A stretch of 64,000 nt of DNA from a bacterium. GTDB taxonomy: Bacteria; Planctomycetota; Planctomycetia; Kolteriales; Kolteriaceae. Location of the stretch: assembly GCA_019753235.1 (NCBI GenBank), contig JAIELF010000011.1:62001-126000 (forward strand). Direction: 5' to 3'. The notes beneath the pieces were generated by a model. That model saw only the letters and a list, made by a program, of their open reading frames with translations, had not been told where the DNA came from and ran no database searches. Below are positions 45,851-53,604 of this stretch, piece after piece; positions within the stretch are counted from its first letter, which is position 1; each line of letters begins with the position of its first letter. The translations under genes were made by a program, and so were the position numbers.

Positions 45851-45964
45851 GTGATAAATCGCGAACCGGGCGATATTTGCGCCGACGCGTGGCAACCTCG
45901 CCCCGACCGATAGAACCGACGATCTCGGCCATGGACCAAGAAGACTAGGCGGCAAGAGGACCGT

Positions 45965-47242
45965 ATGCGACTATTCCTGCTCATCCTCTTATCGATTATC
46001 GGCGTGATTGTTGGCGGAAGCTATTTGCTTCAAGCCGGTCCCGCGAAGGTCGCCTACTTCACGAGTCCCGCCGAGACCAGAAACATCATCGAATCGGTCA
46101 GCGCGACCGGCAGTGCCGAGCCTCTGGACGTCTTCTACGTGCAGTGCGAAACGATGGGGCTCGTGGATGAAGTGATGGTGACTTACAATGACGCGGTTCA
46201 AGCGGGGCAACCGCTCGCCAAAGTCTCTTCTGAAATGCAGCGGGTTCGTCTTGAGAGCGCGCTTGCCGACTTGGGCACCTCGGAGACTGGCTTGCTCGCG
46301 GCCGAGGCCGGCATCGAAACCGCGCGGACGGCTGTCCGACAAGCGGAGCTTCAATTGGCCGCCGCCCGTCGAGGATACAGCGATGCCGAGAGCCAAGCGC
46401 AGAAGGACCTGATCCCAAAGGCACAGCTTGATATGCGATCGGATCTCGTCAAGGCGGCAGAGACCGGCGTCGAGCATGCTCAATCGCAAGTGAAGCAGGC
46501 CGAGGCGGGCTACGAGTCGGCCAAAAGCAAAAAAGAGTCCGCCACCGTGGGAATCAAGGCGGCCAACCTCGAACTCAAAAAGACGGAGCTGCGTGCCCCC
46601 GCCGACGGCATCATCCTCAATATGAACTGCAAAGTCGGTGATACGGTCGGTCGGCCGAGATTGGCCCTGACCGAACCATCCCCGGCGATCTTTGAGGTCG
46701 CTCGTCCTCTCGACAAAATGCGAGCCGTCGTCCGTGTCAACGAAGTCGACTACAGCCGGGTTCGAGTCGGTTTGCCGGTCCAGTTCACGGTTGACGCTTA
46801 TCCGCAGACTCGCTTCGAAGCTCGCGTGGTGCAGATTCGAAACTCTGCTACCAATGACCGTTCCAGTGTCAGTTACGACACCGTGATCGAGTTCGATAAC
46901 AAGCGAGACCCGCAATCGAACGAGTGGATGGTTCGCCCCCGCGCCACCTGCCGAGCCGACATCTTGGTTAGAAGCGTGCAGAACGTGCTCGCCGTCCCCA
47001 ATGATGCTCTGCTGTTCAGCCCGCCCCAAGGGCAAGTCGAAATTCCCGCGGTCGAAACCGGCCAGCAACTCGTTTGGGTCGAGTCGAAAGATAGCTCGAT
47101 TAGCCCTCGCAAGATCAAGACGGGCATCACAGATGGTTTCTTCACCGAGATTGTCTCGGGGGACTTGGAAGCCGGCGAAAACATCGTCATAGGGGCACCG
47201 GCCAGCAGCGAGGGCATCAAGCTCCCGACGTTCGGCCCTTGA
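45965..47242 (+). CDS. Efflux periplasmic adaptor (MacA/HlyD family)
   Basis: 425 residues. One N-terminal membrane anchor (FLLILLSIIGVIVGGSYLL), then a split biotinyl-lipoyl domain flanking a long alpha-helical hairpin (about residues 85-195, rich in Ala/Glu heptads) and a beta-barrel domain from about 230, as in MacA. The tip of the hairpin would contact an outer-membrane channel. AGAGGA just precedes ATG 45965. Forms an operon with the ATPase and permease genes that follow (23 bp, then a 4-bp overlap). Confidence 0.87.
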   Translation: MRLFLLILLSIIGVIVGGSYLLQAGPAKVAYFTSPAETRNIIESVSATGSAEPLDVFYVQCETMGLVDEVMVTYNDAVQAGQPLAKVSSEMQRVRLESALADLGTSETGLLAAEAGIETARTAVRQAELQLAAARRGYSDAESQAQKDLIPKAQLDMRSDLVKAAETGVEHAQSQVKQAEAGYESAKSKKESATVGIKAANLELKKTELRAPADGIILNMNCKVGDTVGRPRLALTEPSPAIFEVARPLDKMRAVVRVNEVDYSRVRVGLPVQFTVDAYPQTRFEARVVQIRNSATNDRSSVSYDTVIEFDNKRDPQSNEWMVRPRATCRADILVRSVQNVLAVPNDALLFSPPQGQVEIPAVETGQQLVWVESKDSSISPRKIKTGITDGFFTEIVSGDLEAGENIVIGAPASSEGIKLPTFGP

Positions 47243-47265
47243 AACCCGGTTGAGGTAAACGCTCG

Positions 47266-48039
47266 ATGAGCAGTGACACGATCATCCAGCTCGATGCCGT
47301 CCGAAAAGTCTACCGTAGCGGCGAAATTGAAGTCGAAGCTCTTCGAGGCATCAACCTCGTGATTAAGCGAGGAGACTTCATCGCCATCATGGGGGCCAGC
47401 GGCTCGGGCAAAAGCACTCTCATGAATTTGCTCGGCTGTCTCGACCGACCGACGTCCGGAAAATACATGTTCGCCGGCGACGATGTGAGCACGCTCTCGC
47501 GCGATGCCCTTGCGAGCGTCCGTGGCGAGCGTATCGGTTTCATCTTTCAGGGCTTCAATCTTCTCTCGCGAACCTCGGCATTAGACAATGTCATGCTGCC
47601 ATTGACGTATTCCAGGAAGTTCTCTTCGCGACAGCGGCGCGAAAAGGCAATGCAGCTTCTCACTAAGTTCGGCCTGGGTGAACGATATGACCATCATCCC
47701 AATCAGCTTTCAGGCGGCCAACAACAGCGCGTGGCGATCGCCCGGTCTCTCATCAATGACCCCGATGTCCTCCTGGCCGACGAGCCGACCGGTAATCTGG
47801 ATACCCGAACCGGGTTGGAGATCTTGGCGGAGTTTCAGCGGCTGAACCGGGACGAAGGTCAAACAATCATCATGGTCACCCACGATCGTGAGATTGCCAA
47901 TTGCTGTTCCCGACAGGTGGTGATTTCCGACGGCGAGGTTGTTGCCGACCGCCGAACGACGCAGCCACGCGACGCGGCCGAGGAGCTTGTCCGATACTTG
48001 GCCGGGAACCGACATATGGTGATGGAGGCGGCATCGTGA
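47266..48039 (+). CDS. ABC transporter ATPase (MacB/LolD type)
   Basis: 257 residues. Walker [11 protein letters not shown], the LolD/MacB-typical [11 protein letters not shown]-loop FIFQGFNLL, signature [15 protein letters not shown] and Walker [13 protein letters not shown] followed by HDRE. It powers the adjacent FtsX-fold permease. TGAGGT upstream of ATG 47266. Its stop codon overlaps the permease GTG by 4 bp. Confidence 0.93.
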   Translation: MSSDTIIQLDAVRKVYRSGEIEVEALRGINLVIKRGDFIAIMGASGSGKSTLMNLLGCLDRPTSGKYMFAGDDVSTLSRDALASVRGERIGFIFQGFNLLSRTSALDNVMLPLTYSRKFSSRQRREKAMQLLTKFGLGERYDHHPNQLSGGQQQRVAIARSLINDPDVLLADEPTGNLDTRTGLEILAEFQRLNRDEGQTIIMVTHDREIANCCSRQVVISDGEVVADRRTTQPRDAAEELVRYLAGNRHMVMEAAS

Positions 48040-49277
48040 ATTTCTCGGCCACCTACAGCACTGCTTTGAACGCCTTGAGCGCGAACAAGATTCGAACTTC
48101 GCTCACGAGTTTAGGGATCACGATCGGCATCGCGGCCGTCATCGCCATGGTCTCGGCAGGGCATGGCGCAAAATCGAAAATCGACGACGCCTTCGGGAGC
48201 TTGGGCCCGAATCTGGTGATCGGTTTTTCCGGCTCCACCAGCACGACGGGGCTCGGCATCGGTGCCGATGCCGGCGGTTCGTTCACTCGCGAGGACGCCC
48301 AGCTCGTGCGGACGCGTTTGGCGTCGATGATCAACGGTTGCACCGAACTGAGCCAATGGCCCACCGAAGCCTCTACGGTCTCGGGGTCGGCCAAGACCGT
48401 TTGCATCGGCGCCACGCCCGAGGTTTTCAAAGTTCGACGATGGAAGATTCGGCACTTTCCCAATGGTCCCAGAGGCCGATTCTACACCGATGCCGAGGTA
48501 AAGAGTGATGCGACCGTATGCCTGATCGGCAAGACGATTGCTGACAAGCTCTTCCCCAATCAGAACCCGGTCGGCCAAACCGTCCGTACCCGCGAAGGGA
48601 ACCAGTTCCGCGTCATCGGTGCGCTCGAATCGAAAGGAAGTTCGCTCACGGGCGGCGATCAAGACGACTGCTTGATGATCCCCATCAGCACGCTGATGAA
48701 GCGAGTTTCTGGTAAAGAAAAGTGCATGCTCTTAATGGCCGAGGCTCGCTCGGCCGAGATGACCAACATCGTCAAATCGCGAATGACCGAGATCGTTCGC
48801 GCCGCCCATAATGTTCGAGCCGGCCAAGACGAAGATTTTTACGTTCGCACGATGAAGGAGTATTCGGGCCTGGCCGAGCTCTTCACGGCCACGCTTAGTG
48901 GTCTCATTTTCGCCATTGCCTGTATCTCGTTGATTGTGGGCGGGATCGGCGTCATGAACATCATGCTTGTCAGTGTGACCGAACGAACCCGCGAGATCGG
49001 CATCCGAATGGCCGTCGGTGCTCGATCGACCGATGTGCTCGGCCAGTTTCTCACCGAAGCGACGATTCTCGCCTTGATTGGTGGACTGATCGGTATCACT
49101 TTGGGATCGCTGCTGGCGTGGGTCATCGCATGGGTGGCCGACTGGGCGTTCGTCATCACCCCAGCAAGTGTGATTTTGGCAGCGGCAACCTCGGCGGCGG
49201 TCGGCATCTTCTTCGGCTACTACCCTGCGAGAAAGGCCTCGCTTTTGGATCCCATCGAGTGCCTTCGATACGAGTAA
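48036..49277 (+). CDS. MacB-type ABC permease
   Basis: 413 residues. Helix 1 (SLGITIGIAAVIAMVSAGHG), a periplasmic domain of about 220 residues, then three C-terminal helices with the FtsX signature GGIGVMNIMLVSVTERTREIGIRMAVGA. Acts as a mechanotransmission permease expelling substrates through the adaptor, e.g. peptides, macrolides or lipoproteins. GTG 48036 overlaps the ATPase stop (GTGA). The ATPase is a separate gene, unlike fused E. coli MacB. Substrate unknown. Confidence 0.9.
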   Translation: MNFSATYSTALNALSANKIRTSLTSLGITIGIAAVIAMVSAGHGAKSKIDDAFGSLGPNLVIGFSGSTSTTGLGIGADAGGSFTREDAQLVRTRLASMINGCTELSQWPTEASTVSGSAKTVCIGATPEVFKVRRWKIRHFPNGPRGRFYTDAEVKSDATVCLIGKTIADKLFPNQNPVGQTVRTREGNQFRVIGALESKGSSLTGGDQDDCLMIPISTLMKRVSGKEKCMLLMAEARSAEMTNIVKSRMTEIVRAAHNVRAGQDEDFYVRTMKEYSGLAELFTATLSGLIFAIACISLIVGGIGVMNIMLVSVTERTREIGIRMAVGARSTDVLGQFLTEATILALIGGLIGITLGSLLAWVIAWVADWAFVITPASVILAAATSAAVGIFFGYYPARKASLLDPIECLRYE

Positions 49278-49397
49278 CCGGCCCCGGCAGATCAAAGTTT
49301 GCCCATTTGTGAGACATACTTCCGATAGGATGCCGAGCCGGCCAGCTTGAATCTCATCACTTTGTCGCCTTTGGCCCCGAGTAAGAGGGTCGATCTC

Positions 49398-49922
49398 GTG
49401 CCCGATTCGATGTCACCATTCGAACTGCTCGGCTTGCCGATCTCGGCAACCAAACCAGACGATTTGGCCGTCGCGTATCGTGCTGCCCGAGAGAAGTGGT
49501 TCCTGAAGCAGTTCGAACCCTTGACCATGATCGAAGCGCATGAGAAGGTTCGCGCGATCGATGAGGCGTATCAAGCCCTTCGCGATCCCCGCCGACAGAC
49601 GGCCCTCCTGCGCGAAGCGCACAAGCGTCCTCGTCGCGAAAATGACTGGGATACCCCTTCTCCCGATCACTCGTCCGCACCGTCAGCTCCGCCCGCACGC
49701 GTTGTCAATCGAAGCAAGATCGTGCGGGAATTGTTGCAGCAAGCCAGAGAGATCATCAGCCGAACCAAGCAGGTTCTTTCGGATGAGACAAAGAAGTCGA
49801 TGACCCGACAGGCTTTCGATGAAGGGCTCGATTTCACCGATGCCGAGGAGATCGTCGAACGGATTGTCAAAGAGGTTGAGTTCGGCATTCGTCCCCGCAC
49901 CACCCGCCGATCGCCCGCGTGA
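49398..49922 (+). CDS. Small J-domain-like protein without HPD
   Basis: 174 residues. SPFELLGLPISAT then helices ending in VRAIDEAYQALRDPRRQTALLREA resemble a J domain but lack HPD. The remainder has a Pro/Ser linker and a helical C-terminal region (REIISRTKQVL, ADEEIVERIVKEVEF-like). GTG 49398 with GAGG at 49385-49388 is preferred; ATG 49410 and TTG 49347 are alternatives. A paralogue-like protein with a membrane helix is at 21781-22443. No partner chaperone is adjacent. Function unknown. Confidence 0.65.
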   Translation: MPDSMSPFELLGLPISATKPDDLAVAYRAAREKWFLKQFEPLTMIEAHEKVRAIDEAYQALRDPRRQTALLREAHKRPRRENDWDTPSPDHSSAPSAPPARVVNRSKIVRELLQQAREIISRTKQVLSDETKKSMTRQAFDEGLDFTDAEEIVERIVKEVEFGIRPRTTRRSPA

Positions 49923-50090
49923 TTCGATTGCCGTAGTCGTTTCCTATCCACTATGGGACCGATCTTCGTGAAGGCCGAGTCCTTGGTTGGTCCGTGTTGA
50001 AACCAGAATTGAATCAAGTCGCAACGAGCGGATCGCGAGGATCGCTCGCGGACGATGGCGGGGTGAGGTCTAGCTGATCTCGTGGGCGGG

Positions 50091-51083
50091 TTACCAGGCG
50101 ACGTTGCCTAGCACGTCACACGCAGTTCCTGAATCTTGTTTCTCAACGTAGATCGCCCCGAGAGTCGGATCCTTGCGAATGTAGTCGCGCGCCCAATCCT
50201 GTCCCAGCACGTAAAATGCCGTCGAAAGTGCCTCGGCGCGCGCGGCGGTGTCGGCCAGCACGGTCACTTGCCGATCGGGCGGAGCCGGCCAACCGGTGCG
50301 AGGATCGATGATGTGACCGTATCTCTTTCCCCCATGTTCGAAGAACTGTTCGGTACAAGCGCTCGTCGAGAGAGCGCGGTCCTCGAGCGTAACGATGCCG
50401 AGCCGACCACCTGATAAGAATGGATCCGAGAGTTCGACGGGCCAGCCTCGATTCCCCGGCGCGTCGCCAACCGCGCGGATGCTGCTTTTGCCCGCGCTCA
50501 ACAGTGCCGACTGCAAGCCACGAGGCTGCAGTTGTTCGATGGCTCGGTCGATCGCGTATCCTTTGCCGATCGCTCCCAGGTTGATTTCGATTCCCTCCCG
50601 CTCAAAGAGAATCGTCTCTGATCGCAGGTCGAACTTCAACCGCTGAGAGCCGACGCGCGAAAGCAAGGAGACAAGTTCTTCGTGCGGGGGCAACGTCCCT
50701 TCTCGGCGCAGAAAGCCCCACGCTCGAATCAACGGGCCGGCGGTGATGTCGAACGCCCCTCCCGTTTCTGCCCAGATCCGATGACAGTCGGCCAGCAGCT
50801 GGAAGAGCCGACTCTCCACTTTTTGTGGAGAGAGGTGACCCTTGCTATTGAGGAGCGACACTTCTGAGTCCGGGCGATAGACCGAAAGCTGTCTTTCGAT
50901 GGCGTCGATCTCATCAAAAACCAGAAGCGCGATTCCACGGGGAATACCGACGTCGGGAAACTGCACTTCGAACAGTGTCGCCATGGCCTCGCGCGAGAGG
51001 CAGGTGACCGCTCCTGCCGGCGGGATGGGTCGCGATTCAGGGGCGCGCGGTCCGCCTGTCAGCCAATCGCTTCGGCGGCTCAT
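50091..51083 (-). CDS. apbE: FAD:protein FMN transferase (ApbE family)
   Basis: 330 residues. REAMATLFEV, GAFDITAGPLIRAWGF, INLGAIGKGYAIDRA and HIIDPRTGWPAP are the ApbE motifs; GAIGKG and the final Asp/Thr residues bind FAD and Mg2+. The enzyme attaches FMN covalently to Thr/Ser of redox proteins such as NqrB/C and RnfG outside the membrane. No signal peptide or lipobox is obvious at the N-terminus, which is unusual for an exported ApbE. ATG 51083 overlaps the stop of the upstream protease gene (ATGA). Confidence 0.9.
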   Translation of the reverse strand: MSRRSDWLTGGPRAPESRPIPPAGAVTCLSREAMATLFEVQFPDVGIPRGIALLVFDEIDAIERQLSVYRPDSEVSLLNSKGHLSPQKVESRLFQLLADCHRIWAETGGAFDITAGPLIRAWGFLRREGTLPPHEELVSLLSRVGSQRLKFDLRSETILFEREGIEINLGAIGKGYAIDRAIEQLQPRGLQSALLSAGKSSIRAVGDAPGNRGWPVELSDPFLSGGRLGIVTLEDRALSTSACTEQFFEHGGKRYGHIIDPRTGWPAPPDRQVTVLADTAARAEALSTAFYVLGQDWARDYIRKDPTLGAIYVEKQDSGTACDVLGNVAW

Positions 51084-53302
51084 GGGCTTTGATCCTCGGC
51101 AAGGTTTTCTCGCCGAGTGGCCAACTCGAGGAGCTGATGAACCGCTTCCAGATCGACCCCTTCAGGCTGCCGTTCCAAAAGCCAACGAGCATCGACTTCT
51201 GCCTGGTCTTTGTCACCCGTTTCCAGGGCGAGAATTCCTCGCTGCCAACGCTCTCGGACCCGGTCGGGTTCCATCGCGATCATGGCCGAGAGCGTTCGCT
51301 TCATCGCGGGGATATTCCGTTCCTCTTGAGTGGCCCTCAGAATGTTCGACAACATTCGGTTCAAAATCGCTTTCTTGTCGGCAAGATAACTCTCGACCGG
51401 GATCGGTTCCTCGGCCGTCTGCAGGATGACGTGATCGATCTCCTCTTTCGTCATTCGTCGGCCTCGATCGAATACGTCGATAAAAACGGATGCCCCTTCG
51501 GCCGGTTGCCAACGGACGATGAAATGACCTGGCAAGCCCACCCCTGTTACCTTCAGCCCGAGCTTCTCGGCCAGCGACATGTACAGCACGGCAAGCGTGA
51601 TGGGGAGACCCTCGCGATCATCCATCACTTCGTTGAGGTAGCTATTCGAGCGGTGGTAGTATTCTGATCGACTTCCGTGAAAGCCTTTCTCTTCGAAGAA
51701 GTATCGATCGAGTGACGCGATATCGGGTCGGTTCGCAGCAGAGGTCCGAATAGTCTGGGCCATCTGAGCCAGTTCATCAATGTACGATGACACCTCTAAG
51801 TCACTGTTTTCAAGCCGGGCCAATAAGAGAGCCGACCGGACTAGATCGATGGACTCGTCGGGTTGAGACGCCTCCTTCGCCAATGCCGTCAGCGTCGCTT
51901 CCTCTTGCACTCGGCTCCGGAGTTGACGAGCCGACCGGACTTGTTCTTCGAGATCAGAGACCCGTCGATCCAATCGATCTGCCGCCAAGTCAGCATGTTC
52001 CACTAGATAGCGATCCATCGCGCCCGACTTCGAACGATCAAGTGCTTGATCGAGGAGAATCGTCTCTTCCTTCGACGGACCGGCGGGAAGCCCCTTCGCT
52101 GAGGCGAATCGCCGAAAGCGGGCATCCGTATCGCGAAACTTTACCAGACCGACCCGGCCGCGACGCAGCGACACATCGCGACTCTCGATCACTTTCTGTT
52201 GATTGACCAAGCAGATGATCCGGTCGTCTTCCACGCGAACCTTCAATTCGTTCCATTGGCCGGTCAAGTAGTGCTTGGAGCGGACTTGTTCCAGAATCTG
52301 CCAACTCGCGATATCCGGCCCCCGAAAACAAGTAAGCCTAAGGCTTCCACCGCTCGGATAGAAGCCGTAATGAATGTCGCCCGCGTCACTGGCAAAGGCC
52401 AGGCCGGCAGCCCCTTCTTCGCTTCCCAATCGAACCGACACCATCACTTCGTAAGGGACCGTGGGAGGATCCCCTTTCGTCAAACAAAGGGAGCGACCGC
52501 CGAACGAGTTGCCGGGCTCGGACACGACGATCTGCCCAGCACGCTGTCGCCAATCAGAACCGAAGACGCTCTCCCACTTTGTTGGATCAAGAGCGCCGAT
52601 CGTTTGCCAGCGGTCGATCGGAATCGGGCTGGGATGCGAAAGCAATTCACGCAGACCATCCGATTCAATGGCGAAGCCGAGATTCTCCGTGACGGCTGAC
52701 TTCATCGTGACGATACCAATAACTTCCCCACGCTTATTGATGACCGGCCCGCCACTATTGCCTGGTTCGATGGGGAGTGCCAATTGCAGCATGGGCATTC
52801 CATCGATCTCGCGCTTGGCCGAGATAATTCCAGCAACCACGCTGTGCCGAAGCCCCTGGGGATTTCCCACGGCGACGACCGGTTCACCCGGCACCACTTG
52901 AGCCGAGCTACCCAGTTCAAGCGAAGGGGGAAGTTGATCAGCCGAGAGTTGCAGGATCGCTAAATCTTGATTCTTGGAGACAGCATGGACCGCCTGAACG
53001 GAGAGGGGTCTTCCGTCGGCAGCCGTGACATAGAGTTGACGCGATTCGCCGATCACATGGCGATTGGTGGCGACGAGCCCCTCTTTCGAAATGACAAAGC
53101 CCGTTCCGACGCCCGTGGACTTGCCCGTGCGATCCCCCACCGAGATGACCACGACGCTGGGCTTTACCTTTTCGAACAATGCCGACGCGTCGATCGCCAC
53201 TGGTGGAACAATTGCCGGGTCCTCGGCCCAAAGAGGGGGAACCATCAGGCTCGACGAAAACGACAGAAGGATGGTTTGACAGAGGACTGCCTGACGATGC
53301 AT
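51080..53302 (-). CDS. Secreted trypsin-like protease fused to LamG-like and SirB1-like domains
   Basis: 740 residues. Signal peptide 1-26. HtrA-type trypsin domain about 40-235 with catalytic His82 (ATNRHVIG), Asp113 (NQDLAIL) and Ser183 (EPGNSGGPV); no PDZ follows. Residues about 245-410 form a beta-sandwich of the DUF1080/LamG kind (WQILEQVRSKHY, GQWNELKVRVEDD). A helical linker leads to a SirB1/transglutaminase-like domain about 510-690 (LDRYFFEEKGFHGSRSEYY, NSYLNEVMDDREGLPITLAVLY, GVGLPGHFIVRW) with the conserved GLPGHF block, and a TPR-like tail. It overlaps apbE by 4 bp. A periplasmic quality-control or maturation role is plausible but unproven. Confidence 0.82.
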   Translation of the reverse strand: MHRQAVLCQTILLSFSSSLMVPPLWAEDPAIVPPVAIDASALFEKVKPSVVVISVGDRTGKSTGVGTGFVISKEGLVATNRHVIGESRQLYVTAADGRPLSVQAVHAVSKNQDLAILQLSADQLPPSLELGSSAQVVPGEPVVAVGNPQGLRHSVVAGIISAKREIDGMPMLQLALPIEPGNSGGPVINKRGEVIGIVTMKSAVTENLGFAIESDGLRELLSHPSPIPIDRWQTIGALDPTKWESVFGSDWRQRAGQIVVSEPGNSFGGRSLCLTKGDPPTVPYEVMVSVRLGSEEGAAGLAFASDAGDIHYGFYPSGGSLRLTCFRGPDIASWQILEQVRSKHYLTGQWNELKVRVEDDRIICLVNQQKVIESRDVSLRRGRVGLVKFRDTDARFRRFASAKGLPAGPSKEETILLDQALDRSKSGAMDRYLVEHADLAADRLDRRVSDLEEQVRSARQLRSRVQEEATLTALAKEASQPDESIDLVRSALLLARLENSDLEVSSYIDELAQMAQTIRTSAANRPDIASLDRYFFEEKGFHGSRSEYYHRSNSYLNEVMDDREGLPITLAVLYMSLAEKLGLKVTGVGLPGHFIVRWQPAEGASVFIDVFDRGRRMTKEEIDHVILQTAEEPIPVESYLADKKAILNRMLSNILRATQEERNIPAMKRTLSAMIAMEPDRVRERWQRGILALETGDKDQAEVDARWLLERQPEGVDLEAVHQLLELATRRENLAEDQSP

Positions 53303-53604
53303 GGTCGGCCTTCCACGCTTCCTCGATTCGGGGGGCCGATCGGCACCTTACCCGTCCTGAGGGAGCCAAAAGTAATGCTTGATCGTGGACTCTCGTCCAT
53401 GGTAGCCAGCTCGGAAGCAATTCGCCATCCATGGGAGCCCGACCCTTGGCGCTTTATGAATGTCTTTGTCTGGAGTGGCGGAGCGATGGGGTCGGTGTGA
53501 ATTCCCGCCGACCACGAACCGAGAGGGGACTCACTCCGGTTTCGGTCGGTTTCAAGCGAGCAAGCCCCTCCGGCAACAATTCTTCACTGGGCCAAGATCA
53601 ACCG
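53303..53604. other. Divergent intergenic region protease/ABC importer
   Basis: 302 bp. A perfect 6-bp hairpin GGTCGG/CCGACC with 12-nt loop lies at about 53491-53514 and ACCGA/TCGGT pairs follow, just before the importer gene. The loop text resembles part of an FMN riboswitch but the remaining conserved elements are missing. The importer frame is open back to 53431 without a better start. Confidence 0.4.

Noticed and set aside
53480-53560. FMN-riboswitch-like text (GGTGTGAATTCCCGCCGAC) upstream of the ABC importer
   Set aside because: Only one hairpin and loop resemble the RFN element; the remaining conserved helices and the second GGUG-AAUUCC block are absent, and the downstream gene is a sugar importer.
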